From: an uncultured Eubacteriales bacterium | GTDB taxonomy: Bacteria > Bacillota > Clostridia > Christensenellales > Aristaeellaceae | DNA length: 31,444 nucleotides | Direction of reading: 5' to 3' | NCBI GenBank assembly: GCA_900548145.1 | Contig: URJB01000025.1 | Location: forward strand, 1 to 31,444 | Shown: positions 8,265 through 15,263 of the stretch, one piece after another | Layout of the letters: each line of letters opens with the position of its first letter | Position numbering within the stretch: position 1 is the first letter of the stretch | Translations under genes and position numbers: made by a program | Notes under the pieces: generated by a model | What the model was told of the DNA's origin: nothing | The model's input: only the letters and a program-made list of their open reading frames with translations | The model's database searches: none

Positions 8265-9215
8265 TCACAGCTCTTTCAGGTGCTCCATGTTCTGGCGAAT
8301 GCCCTCGCAACACTGGTGGAAGGTATGTTTTTCTTCGGCGGTCAGGGGCAGCTCGATCACCTGCTCCACGCCGTTTGCGCCCAGTACACAGGGAACGCCT
8401 GCAAACAGGCCGCTTTCGCCGTATTCGCCGCACAGCTCCATGCTGGCGGGCATAACGGCCTTTTCATCGTGAAGGACGATGGAGGCCATCCGGGCCGCTG
8501 TGGTGGCGATGCCGTATTCCGTGCAGTACTTGCCGGAGAAGGTCACCCAGCCGCCGTGAATGGCTTCCTTCGTCAAGGCTTCCCGGTCGAAACGGAAGCG
8601 CTCGTCCCGGCGCGCCCACTCCTCCAGCGACATTCCCCGGAAGCTGACGCAGGACCACGGGGCAAACTGCTGATTGCCGTGCTCACCGAGCATATAGCAG
8701 GTGATGGACTTATGATCCAGCCCTGTCTGACGGGCCAGCGCGCTGAGCATCCGGGAGGTGTCCAGCCCGGTGCCCGTGCCAAAGACTCGTCCCTTGGGCA
8801 GCCCCAGCAGCAGGGCCAGTTCCCGGGTCACGATGTCGCAGGGGTTGGTGATGTTAATGACCACCCCGTCAAAGCCGCTTTGACGGATCTTGTCCGCAAA
8901 GCCCCGGACGGCGGGAATGGTGAAGTCCATTTCCGTGACCCGGTTGTGATTGCCGCGCAGCAGTTCGATCTTGCCGACGCTGTTGACGATCAGATCGCAT
9001 TCGCCCAGATCGGAAAAATCTCCGGCACGAACGGTGACCCGGTGCTCAAAATAGGCGACGGAATCCCGGAGATCCTGCACCTCGCTGGCGACCTTCTGTT
9101 CGTTCTGATCCACCAGGATCAGCTCGTCGGCAATGCCCTGCACCGCCAACGAATAGGCGACGTGCGCACCTACGTGCCCCAGCCCCAGAATTGCGATGAT
9201 GCGTTTCTTTGCCAT
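8265..9215 (-). CDS. L-2-hydroxyisocaproate dehydrogenase-like 2-hydroxyacid dehydrogenase (LDH/MDH family)
   Basis: 316-aa NAD-dependent enzyme reducing 2-keto acids to L-2-hydroxy acids. Rossmann motif GLGHVG (11-16), D36 at the end of strand 2 (NADH preference), catalytic D152 and R155 (GLDTSRM) and H179 (LGEHG). The substrate loop reads SVGKIELLRGNHNR instead of the lactate dehydrogenase QxPGESR type, and NITNPCDIVT, GTGTGLDTSRM and LGEHGNQQF follow L-hydroxyisocaproate dehydrogenase of lactobacilli more closely than Ldh. Pairing with ilvE supports branched-chain keto acids as substrates. Plain lactate dehydrogenase activity is the alternative. A site GGCAGG lies 8 nt before the ATG. Confidence 0.82.
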   Translation of the reverse strand: MAKKRIIAILGLGHVGAHVAYSLAVQGIADELILVDQNEQKVASEVQDLRDSVAYFEHRVTVRAGDFSDLGECDLIVNSVGKIELLRGNHNRVTEMDFTIPAVRGFADKIRQSGFDGVVINITNPCDIVTRELALLLGLPKGRVFGTGTGLDTSRMLSALARQTGLDHKSITCYMLGEHGNQQFAPWSCVSFRGMSLEEWARRDERFRFDREALTKEAIHGGWVTFSGKYCTEYGIATTAARMASIVLHDEKAVMPASMELCGEYGESGLFAGVPCVLGANGVEQVIELPLTAEEKHTFHQCCEGIRQNMEHLKEL

Positions 9216-9284
9216 GCTTGCGACCTGCCTTTCTCTGTCTTTACGGAGGATAGGATGACCAGAATTCGGCGCGGAATTTCTCCT

Positions 9285-9324
9285 GAAAAAAGGAAAAGCG
9301 GCCCCGCCTGCTTTGGCGAAGCCG
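9285..9324 (-). terminator. Terminator inside the hicD leader (putative attenuator)
   Basis: On the minus strand CGGCTTCGCC (9324-9315) pairs over 10 positions (two G-U) with GGCGGGGCCG (9308-9299) around a 6-nt loop, then CTTTTCCTTTTTTC. It lies about 70 nt before the hicD ATG and downstream of the promoter, so it can stop transcription early. A competing stem just upstream, AAGTC(T)CCGCA with TGCGGACTT, abuts it. Confidence 0.65.
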
Positions 9325-9374
9325 TTGAGAAAGTCCGCAGTCTTAGCGCAACCATTTGCGGAGACTTGCGAATA

Positions 9375-9467
9375 TCAAACGGTACGTCGTGATGAACTTC
9401 CCGGAGGAAGGAAAACCCGGAAGAAGGACGGGATATTCCCTGTTCCCAGAATGCGACTGGTAAGCAT
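9375..9467 (-). CDS. Candidate leader peptide of hicD-ilvE, 30 aa
   Basis: ATG 9467 follows a good ribosome site GGGGAGG with 8-nt spacing, about 27 nt after the expected transcription start, and the frame stops at 9375, about 50 nt before the leader terminator. Peptide begins MLTSRILGTGNIPSFFRV and ends SSSRRTV. It has Leu, Ile, Val and Phe but no run of one amino acid, so classic starvation-type attenuation is not obvious. Real translation is unproven. Confidence 0.4.
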   Translation of the reverse strand: MLTSRILGTGNIPSFFRVFLPPGSSSRRTV

Positions 9468-9500
9468 CCGTTCATCCTCCCCTTCGAAAAGATTGGCGTG

Positions 9501-9529
9501 ATTATAGCACGGCGCAGGGGCAGTGTCAA
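9501..9529 (-). promoter_or_regulatory. Consensus sigma-A promoter of the hicD-ilvE unit
   Basis: Minus strand TTGACA (9529-9524), 17 bp, TATAAT (9506-9501): a perfect consensus. It gives a leader of about 280 nt before hicD, filled by the short ORF and hairpins (9285-9467). No T-box sequence (TGGNACCRCG) was found in the leader. Confidence 0.9.
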
Positions 9530-9595
9530 TTAGGGAAGAAAAGCCAGAACACAGGAAATACAAACGAATGGAAGAAAGGGGGAGTCGGCTCGAAA

Positions 9596-10006
9596 TCAGA
9601 TCAGCACGCCGTTGCAGTGGTCGATCTCGTGCTGGGCGATTTGCGCCGTCCAGCCTTCCAGCGTTCGAAAGCGGACGCGGAAGCGCTCGTCCTGATAACG
9701 TACCTTGATCTTACGGAAGCGTTGGGCCTTTCGGGTTCCCGTCAGGGAAAGGCAGCCTTCCTCGGCTTCGTATGGGCCGGAGGACTGAACGATCTCCGGG
9801 TTGAACATCAGACAGGGTGTGCCGCTGTCGTCAAAAACAATGATCCGTCGGCTGACGCCGATCATATTGGCGGCAAGGCCCACGCAGGTCTCTCGATGGG
9901 CGTGGAGGGTATCCAGCAGGTCAAGCCCCACCGGAACATCGGCCTCCGAGGCGGGCGCAGACTTCTGTTGAAGAAAAACGGGGTCTTTGACGATCTCACG
10001 AATCAC
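9596..10006 (-). CDS. def: Peptide deformylase, short Clostridia type
   Basis: 136-aa metalloenzyme that removes the N-formyl group from nascent proteins. GTG 10006 is the start: AAGGAGGG (10020-10013) lies 6 nt upstream and the protein begins MIREIVKDPVF. Motif 1 is CVGLAANMIGV (41-51) instead of GxGLAAxQ, motif 2 EGCLS with metal ligand C85, motif 3 QHEIDHCNG with H126, E127 and H130. The missing Gln in motif 1 and the absent C-terminal helix are shared by a known 136-aa class in Clostridia, so I read it as a real but divergent enzyme, probably a second copy. Its start overlaps the araC stop (GTGA). Confidence 0.88.
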   Translation of the reverse strand: MIREIVKDPVFLQQKSAPASEADVPVGLDLLDTLHAHRETCVGLAANMIGVSRRIIVFDDSGTPCLMFNPEIVQSSGPYEAEEGCLSLTGTRKAQRFRKIKVRYQDERFRVRFRTLEGWTAQIAQHEIDHCNGVLI

Positions 10007-10881
10007 AGGGAACCCTCCTTGGAAAAATTTTGGATGGGCAGGGGAAGAACCGAAAAATTTGCACTGTCGGAAGGAAGCGGCGCAGACTGTTTTCGAAAGA
10101 CTCCCGGAGAAACGCCGAAGCGTTTTTGGAAGCAGCGGAAGAAGTGAGGCAGGGAGGAAAAACCGGCTTCGTAGGCCGCTTCGGTCACGGGAACGGAAGA
10201 AGCGGAAAGCAGCGCACATGAATGGCGCAGACGGCATTCAGTCACGTAATCCGTGAAACGGCAGCCCACTGTTTTGGAAAACAGCGAACTGAAATAGCAG
10301 GGGGACAGACCGCAAGCCCGGGCTGCGTCCTCCAAACGAAGCTCGGGGTCGGTATGATGAGCCTGCACATATTTGAGCCCCGCCTGAAAACGCCGCTCCG
10401 GCTTGCGCAGCTGCATGGCTTCGCCCTGACGGAGCAGACGAAGCAGCAGCGGGAGCAGGAGAATGAGTAATTCCTGTTGGTAAAAGAGATCGGTCGCGGC
10501 AGAAGGCTTCGCCAGCGGGGACAACCGGGCGGCGAACTGGGCGGTTTCTTCCGATGAAATTTGGGTATGCCGTGCCTCCTGCACCAGTGAAAAGCCGAGT
10601 TGCGCAGCGTATTCGGGCGTAAAGTGGAAACTGAACACGTCCAGAGAAGCGTTCGGCTCCAAACGGTGAAAATCCGCAGGAGAAAGAAGATACAGGCAGC
10701 CCGGTTCCATGGAGAGGGCTTCGCCGTTGAGCCACTGCCGTCCGCTGCCCGACACGACCAGTTCCAATTCGAAATAGTCGTGCCCGTGGACGGGATAGGG
10801 TTCGGTGAGCCGCCGCTGCAGCAGGGAAACCGGCTGGGCGGCGCTGGCCTCCCAAAGATAGGGAACAATGGGAAAAGGCAT
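10003..10881 (-). CDS. AraC-family transcriptional regulator
   Basis: 292 aa. N-terminal cupin sensor domain (about 15-100; HGHDYFELELVVSGSGRQ, EPGCLYLLSPADFHRLEP) and C-terminal double helix-turn-helix (about 185-270; AARACGLSPCYFSSLFSKTVG and AAYEAGFSSLPHFFRCFQKRFGVSPGVFR). Such proteins respond to sugars or related ligands. The gene is divergent from the ROK-SIS gene, whose -35 box is poor, so the likely role is to activate that gene; this is inference. Its TGA overlaps the GTG start of def, so the two are translationally coupled. ATG 10881 follows AAGGGGGCG. Confidence 0.9.
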   Translation of the reverse strand: MPFPIVPYLWEASAAQPVSLLQRRLTEPYPVHGHDYFELELVVSGSGRQWLNGEALSMEPGCLYLLSPADFHRLEPNASLDVFSFHFTPEYAAQLGFSLVQEARHTQISSEETAQFAARLSPLAKPSAATDLFYQQELLILLLPLLLRLLRQGEAMQLRKPERRFQAGLKYVQAHHTDPELRLEDAARACGLSPCYFSSLFSKTVGCRFTDYVTECRLRHSCALLSASSVPVTEAAYEAGFSSLPHFFRCFQKRFGVSPGVFRKQSAPLPSDSANFSVLPLPIQNFSKEGSL

Positions 10882-10932
10882 GACCGATCACGCCCCCTTC
10901 TTTCGGCCTTTTTCGTACCTGCCGTCAAATTG

Positions 10933-10960
10933 ATTATATAAAGAATCGAAAGAAATGCAA
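10933..10960 (-). promoter_or_regulatory. araC promoter with overlapping inverted repeat
   Basis: Minus strand TTGCAT (10960-10955), 16 bp, TATAAT (10938-10933), 51 bp before the araC ATG. The inverted half-sites ATCGAA (10945-10950) and TTCGAT (10975-10980) flank the -35 and are candidates for autoregulation or for control of the divergent gene. Confidence 0.65.
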
Positions 10961-11148
10961 TCTTTTTCGGAAGATTCGATACGACAAAACCGGCATTTGG
11001 CGCTATGCTGAAGAAGACGAAAGGACATTGGATGGAATCGGAAAAGGAGTTTGAGAGGGAAAGGAAGAAAACTTTCAGGGAAGTTTTGGGGATAAACGCC
11101 CGCAGAGCCGGGGCAAATAGAAACAAAAGAAACGAGGAGAAAGGCAAA

Positions 11149-12807
11149 ATGAAACCCTATTGGATGGGATTGGACATCGGGGGAACCAAATGCGCCGTGC
11201 TGCTGGCGACGGTGGACGGCGGCATCCATTTGAAGGACAAGCTGCGCTTTGAGACGCAGTCGGAACGGGGCTTTGAGCCGGTGTATGCCCAGCTGACGGA
11301 AACCATGGACGAAATTTTGCGGAAAAACGGCCTGACTTACGCCGACCTGAACGCCGTGGGCGTGAGCTGCGGCGGGCCGCTGGATTCCCGCCGGGGCGTG
11401 GTGCTGTGCCCACCTAATCTGCCCGGCTGGGTCAACATTCCCCTGAAAGCCATGCTGGAGGAACGCTGCGGCGTACCGGTCTACCTGCAGAACGATGCGA
11501 ACGCCTGTGCGCTGGTGGAATGGAAATTGGGCGCAGGCAGAGGATGCAGCGATATGATCTTCCTGACCATGGGCACCGGCATGGGAGGCGGCATCATCGC
11601 CGAGGGAAAGCTCCTTCGGGGCTGCACGGATATGGGCGGCGAGATTGGCCATCTGCGGCTGGAAAAGGACGGCCCGGTGGGCTTTGGCAAGGCGGGCTCC
11701 TTTGAGGGATTCACCAGCGGCGGAGGCATTCAGCGTCAGGCCCGCGCCCTGACGGAAAAAATGGTGCGGGAGGGACACACTCCCGCATGGGTCAGGGACG
11801 GACACGGCCCGGAAGAAGCGGACGCGAAGCTGCTGGCGGCCTATGCCCGGACCGGAGACGCGGACGCGAAAGCCTTCTTTGACCATATCGGAACCATGTT
11901 GGGCAAGGGACTGGCCCTTTTGACGGACACGCTCAACCCGGAAAAGATCGTCATCGGCAGCATTTTTGTGCGCTGCGAAGACCTGCTGCGTCCGGCGATG
12001 GAAGCGGAATTGAAGCGGGAGGCGATCCCTTTTTCGCTGGAAGGGGTGCAGGTCGTTCCGGCCCAGACGGGAGAGACACTGGGCGATCTGGCCAGTATTA
12101 TGGCGGCACTGTACGGCTGTGACGTGGACCCCATGGAAGAAACCAGCGAGCGGGAACCCCGCGTGTTGGAACAGTATGAGCGGCTGTTCCACCGTTACCC
12201 GGCGCTGGATGGGCTGCGCGGCTCAGTGATGGAGGCCTATCTGCTGCTGCGCGGGTGCTACAGCCGGGGCGGAAAGCTGCTGATCGTGGGCAACGGCGGC
12301 AGTTGCGCCGACGCGGGGCATATCGTAGGCGAGCTGATGAAGGGCTTTTACCTGAAACGACCTTTCCCGGAAGAAAAGCGCGCCGTGATCGCCGCTCAAA
12401 CGGAAAGCCTGCTGCCGGGGACGGCTGAACTGCTGCAGCAGGCGCTGCCCGCCATCGACCTGACCCAGCACGGAGCGCTGTCCACCGCTGTGCAGAACGA
12501 TCTGGAACCCCTGCTGACGGCGGCTCAGCAGGTGGCAGGATACGGAAAGCCCGGCGACGTGGTTCTGGGCATCAGCACCAGCGGTAACGCCAAAAACGTG
12601 GCGCTGGCCGTTGGGGTGGCTAAGGCGCTGGGCCTTTCGACTATCGGCCTGACCGGCGGCAGCGGCGGACAACTGAAGGAGCTGTGCGACTGCGCTATCA
12701 TCGCTCCGGCCCATACGCCCGCCGACGTGCAGGAATACCATCTGCCCATTTATCATACCCTGTGCGCCATGCTGGAAGAAAAGTTCTTTGGGGAAACCGA
12801 AAAATAA
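11149..12807 (+). CDS. Fused ROK-family sugar kinase and GmhA-like SIS phosphosugar isomerase
   Basis: 552 aa; ATG 11149 is chosen because it follows GAGGAGAAAGG and begins directly before the phosphate-binding motif. Residues 1-320 are a ROK kinase: DIGGTK (9-14), GPL at 77-79, NDANAC with catalytic D116, MGTGMGGG (141-148) and GEIGH (164-168). The CxCGxxGCxE zinc cluster typical of ROK proteins is replaced by GFGKAGSFEGFTSG. Residues 340-552 are a SIS domain of the GmhA (sedoheptulose-7-phosphate isomerase) kind: GNGGSCADAGH (381-391), E395, STSGN (476-480) and QEYHLPIYH, matching the E. coli GmhA catalytic Glu and His. One polypeptide could phosphorylate a sugar and isomerise the product; the substrate is unknown. 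Confidence 0.88.
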   Translation: MKPYWMGLDIGGTKCAVLLATVDGGIHLKDKLRFETQSERGFEPVYAQLTETMDEILRKNGLTYADLNAVGVSCGGPLDSRRGVVLCPPNLPGWVNIPLKAMLEERCGVPVYLQNDANACALVEWKLGAGRGCSDMIFLTMGTGMGGGIIAEGKLLRGCTDMGGEIGHLRLEKDGPVGFGKAGSFEGFTSGGGIQRQARALTEKMVREGHTPAWVRDGHGPEEADAKLLAAYARTGDADAKAFFDHIGTMLGKGLALLTDTLNPEKIVIGSIFVRCEDLLRPAMEAELKREAIPFSLEGVQVVPAQTGETLGDLASIMAALYGCDVDPMEETSEREPRVLEQYERLFHRYPALDGLRGSVMEAYLLLRGCYSRGGKLLIVGNGGSCADAGHIVGELMKGFYLKRPFPEEKRAVIAAQTESLLPGTAELLQQALPAIDLTQHGALSTAVQNDLEPLLTAAQQVAGYGKPGDVVLGISTSGNAKNVALAVGVAKALGLSTIGLTGGSGGQLKELCDCAIIAPAHTPADVQEYHLPIYHTLCAMLEEKFFGETEK

Positions 12808-12818
12808 GCAAGTTTTTC

Positions 12819-12850
12819 AGCCCGGGCCGGTCGAACCTGTCCGGGCTTTG
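12819..12850 (+). terminator. Probable terminator of the ROK-SIS gene
   Basis: AGCCCGG (12819-12825) pairs with CCGGGCT (12841-12847), followed by a weak TTGATTT run. Overlaps the next promoter. Confidence 0.5.
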
Positions 12851-12876
12851 ATTTGTGGTTTCAAACGTGCTAAGAT
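12848..12876 (+). promoter_or_regulatory. Promoter of the DUF3783-sfsA unit
   Basis: TTGATT (12848-12853), 17 bp, TAAGAT (12871-12876). A small perfect hairpin ATGAGG/CCTCAT follows in the leader (12889-12907). Confidence 0.6.
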
Positions 12877-12929
12877 GGGGTATCTCCATGAGGGGAGAAA
12901 CCTCATTTTCGGCTTGGGAGGAAAGAACG

Positions 12930-13328
12930 ATGAAGCCTACGCTGCTTTGCTATAATCTGTCGGGAGAAAAAGCGTCGAAAATTCGCTTTGCCGCCATGCG
13001 GCTGCGGGTCCTGCTGCGGGACGTTCGGCCCGATGAATACGGCCTGACGCTGAACGACCTGTGCGGACTGGAAACAGGCGGGGAAAATGTTCCCTGCGAA
13101 GAAACCTTTCCTGACGAAATGCTGGTGATGGCGGGCTTTACGCCGATGCTGATGAACCAGCTTCTGCAGACGTTCCGGCAGATGAAAATCCCGCCGGTGC
13201 CGCTGAAAGCCATGCTGACCGAGACCAACGGTCAGTGGGATTCCTGCCGTCTGTACCGGGAAATCAGCGCGGAGCATGAGGCCATGAGCCGGGGCGGCGC
13301 GTCTAGGCATCAGGGGCCGCAGGCATGA
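12930..13328 (+). CDS. DUF3783 domain-containing protein
   Basis: 132 aa from ATG 12930 (GGGAGGAAAG 4-8 nt upstream). The start LLCYNLSGEKASKIRFAAMRLRV and the middle FPDEMLVMAGFTPMLMNQLLQTFRQM-type segment, followed by PPVPLKAMLTETN, are the DUF3783 pattern known from Clostridia. Soluble, no signal peptide. No biochemical function is known. It overlaps sfsA by ATGA, so both are made together. Confidence 0.82.
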   Translation: MKPTLLCYNLSGEKASKIRFAAMRLRVLLRDVRPDEYGLTLNDLCGLETGGENVPCEETFPDEMLVMAGFTPMLMNQLLQTFRQMKIPPVPLKAMLTETNGQWDSCRLYREISAEHEAMSRGGASRHQGPQA

Positions 13329-14008
13329 TCTACGAAAATATCCTGCCGGCGGTATTTGTGGACAGGCCAAACCGTTTCATTGCCCATGTGGAGCTGAACG
13401 GAAGACTCGAAGTCTGCCACGTGAAGAACACAGGCCGCTGCCGGGAACTGCTGATTCCGGGCTGCCGGGTGTATGTGCAGCATCAGCCGTCGCCCACACG
13501 GAAAACGGCCTATGACCTGATCGCCGTGGAAAAGGGAGAACGGTTGCTGAATATGGACGCCAATGCGCCCAACCGGATATTCGGCGAATATGTACGGGCG
13601 GGACGATTCCTGCGGGAGTGGCCGGTGATTCGGCCCGAGACGACTCACGGGGATTCCCGGTTCGATTTTTATCTGGAATCGCCGGGCCACAGGCTTTTTG
13701 CGGAGGTAAAGGGCGTGACGCTGGAGGACGACGGCGTGATGCGCTTCCCGGACGCGCCCACAGAGCGGGGCGTAAAGCATCTGGAAGGGCTGGCCCGCTG
13801 CGTTCAGGAGGGCTACGAGGCGTGGGCGGTGTTTGTGATCCAGACGGAGAACGTTCGCTGGATGGAACCCAACCGGCGTACTCATCCGGCTTTTGCCGAT
13901 GCGCTGCGGCAGGCCGCGCAGGCGGGCGTGCATCTGCTGGCGCTGGATTGTCATACGGAGCCCGACCGGCTGGAAATTTGCCGGCCGGTGGAGATTCGTC
14001 TGCGGTAA
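13325..14008 (+). CDS. sfsA: SfsA family DNA/RNA nuclease (sugar fermentation stimulation protein homologue)
   Basis: 227 aa. Typical SfsA: N-terminal OB-like part (HVKNTGRCRELLIPG), then a PD-(D/E)XK-like core with GDSRFDFYLE and AEVKGVTLE, PDAPTERGVKHLEGL, and the end HPAFADALRQAAQAGV. Linked genetically to maltose metabolism in E. coli, with reported nuclease activity; its job in Clostridia is not settled. Starts at ATG 13325 within the stop of the DUF3783 gene. No sugar genes in the same unit. Confidence 0.95.
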   Translation: MIYENILPAVFVDRPNRFIAHVELNGRLEVCHVKNTGRCRELLIPGCRVYVQHQPSPTRKTAYDLIAVEKGERLLNMDANAPNRIFGEYVRAGRFLREWPVIRPETTHGDSRFDFYLESPGHRLFAEVKGVTLEDDGVMRFPDAPTERGVKHLEGLARCVQEGYEAWAVFVIQTENVRWMEPNRRTHPAFADALRQAAQAGVHLLALDCHTEPDRLEICRPVEIRLR

Positions 14009-14061
14009 GAACGGATAAATCGAAAAGAAAAGTTTTGACACATAGAAAGTTTTTAATGTCT

Positions 14062-14086
14062 AAAATGCAAGCATTTTCATTATTTT
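14062..14086 (+). terminator. Probable terminator after sfsA
   Basis: AAAATGC (14062-14068) / GCATTTT (14071-14077) with 2-nt apex, then a T-rich CATTATTTT. The MITE-like element has inserted directly at the end of this T-rich tail. Confidence 0.5.
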
Positions 14087-14240
14087 CAGACTGTTGAAAA
14101 AGTGGAGGCGCAGGAGGCACTGCCTCCTGCCGGGGGTTAGGGGCAGAGCCCCTGATCCTTATGCCACAGCATTTTCAACGCGAACCAGCGAAGCGCCGTT
14201 CGCGGGCTATGGCGGACAATCGGTTTTTTTCGACAGTCTG
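14087..14240. mobile_element. MITE-like element, 154 bp, with 8-bp target site duplication
   Basis: Left end CAGACTGTTGAAAAAG (14087-14102) and the reverse complement of the right end, CAGACTGTCGAAAAAA (14240-14225), match at 14 of the first 15 positions. The element is flanked by the direct repeat ATTATTTT (14079-14086 and 14241-14248). The interior has no ORF of note but two strong palindromes, GCAGGAGGCA/TGCCTCCTGC (14110-14130) and AGGGGC/GCCCCT (14139-14153). This is the structure of a non-autonomous transposon moved in trans. The IS family is unknown; 8-bp duplications fit IS66, ISL3 or IS256 groups, but the ends are not clearly theirs. Confidence 0.85.
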
Positions 14241-14384
14241 ATTATTTTGCGGCATTTTTTGTTCCTGGTCGAAAAATGAAGGATACAAATAAGCACATTG
14301 CATTTTACGGCCAGAAATGAAAAAGGAGCGCGTAACATACGATTTTCTCCCGTGTTTGGGTATGGCTTTTTAAGAAAAAATCTA

Positions 14385-14423
14385 TATAATATAATAAGAA
14401 ATAAGGTTTAAGAAATAAGGTTT
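14385..14423 (+). promoter_or_regulatory. Promoter -10 region and 14-bp tandem repeat upstream of the RDD-ABC operon
   Basis: TATAAT occurs twice, overlapping (14385-14390 and 14390-14395), with no good -35 box. It is followed by a perfect tandem repeat of AAGAAATAAGGTTT (14396-14409 and 14410-14423), 28 bp before the RDD start. The repeat could be an operator or part of the leader. The rest of 14249-14384 is AT-rich with nothing recognisable. Confidence 0.5.
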
Positions 14424-14451
14424 GCCGTCAAACGACGAAAGGAGCCGAAGC

Positions 14452-15213
14452 ATGGCAGTCAGTCTTCAACGTGCCGGGATGTGGAAAAGAATCTCCGCGT
14501 TTCTTTTTGACGCGATTCTTTTAGGCATTCTGGCGGTTTTGTTTGCGTTTCTTTTCTCCTCGATTCTGGGGTACGACCGGTACGTAGATACGCTGAACCG
14601 CGCCTACGAAACCTACGGTGAAAAATACGGCGTGGATTTTCAGACGTCGCTGTCCCAATACGACAGCATGACGGAGGAAGAACGGCAGCAGTTGGAAGAA
14701 GCCTACCGGGCCGTAGGACAGGATGAGGAAGCGGCTTATGCCTACCAGATGACCATTCGGTTGACCATTCTGATGGTGTCACTGGGCATTCTGCTGGCCT
14801 GCCTGATCTGGGAGGTGCTGATCCCGGCCCTTCTGAAAGACGGGCAGACGGTGGGAAAGAAAATTTTCAGTCTGGGGGTCATGCGGTCGGACGGGGTACG
14901 GCTTGGCGGCGTGCAGCTGTTTGCACGCTCCATTCTGGGCAAGTACACCGTGGAGATCATGATCCCCATATTGGTTGTGATGATGCTGTATTTCAGCAGC
15001 GTGGGTCTGCCGGGAACGCTGCTGATTCTGGGACTGGCGCTGGTGAACGGCTGCCTGTTCCTGTTCACCTACGCCCATACGCCCATTCATGATCTGCTGG
15101 CGGGAACGGTCACGGTGGACCTGCCCAGCCAGCGGATCTTCGACACCCGGGAGGACATGATCGCCTTCAAGGAAAAGCTGGCTGCGGAAAAAGCAGCCGA
15201 AAAAACCATCTGA
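14452..15213 (+). CDS. RDD family membrane protein
   Basis: 253 aa; ATG 14452 follows GAAAGGAG. RDD domain: N-terminal AGMWKRISAFLFDAILLGI with the conserved Arg and Asp, and C-terminal HDLLAGTVTV (usual HDxxxxTxVV). Hydrophobic segments at about 15-38, 103-125, 170-188 and 190-212; a charged loop of about 60 residues lies between the first two. C-terminal cytosolic tail rich in Lys/Ala/Glu. RDD proteins are little understood; some act in ion transport. It is first in the ABC transporter operon, 50 bp before the ATPase gene, so it may assist or be co-expressed with the importer; no direct evidence. Confidence 0.87.
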   Translation: MAVSLQRAGMWKRISAFLFDAILLGILAVLFAFLFSSILGYDRYVDTLNRAYETYGEKYGVDFQTSLSQYDSMTEEERQQLEEAYRAVGQDEEAAYAYQMTIRLTILMVSLGILLACLIWEVLIPALLKDGQTVGKKIFSLGVMRSDGVRLGGVQLFARSILGKYTVEIMIPILVVMMLYFSSVGLPGTLLILGLALVNGCLFLFTYAHTPIHDLLAGTVTVDLPSQRIFDTREDMIAFKEKLAAEKAAEKTI

Positions 15214-15263
15214 CCCTTGGCATGAGCCGAAAAATCAACCCACGCAAAAGAAAGGGGACGCCC

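Noticed and set aside
7116..9392. Long open frame on plus strand across ilvE and hicD (758 codons)
   Set aside because: It is antisense to two genes with clear families and motifs; long antisense frames arise from GC-rich codon use. The same holds for the minus-strand frame 2699-4333 within addB and the plus-strand frame 29100-30875 opposite htpG.
9216..9500. T-box riboswitch upstream of hicD-ilvE
   Set aside because: The leader has a terminator, but no TGGNACCRCG T-box sequence or AGTA/GNTG stem I elements.
14035..14068. Promoter TTGACA at 14035 downstream of sfsA
   Set aside because: The only -10-like hexamer (TAAAAT) is 20 bp away, and it lies within the terminator hairpin; no gene follows directly.
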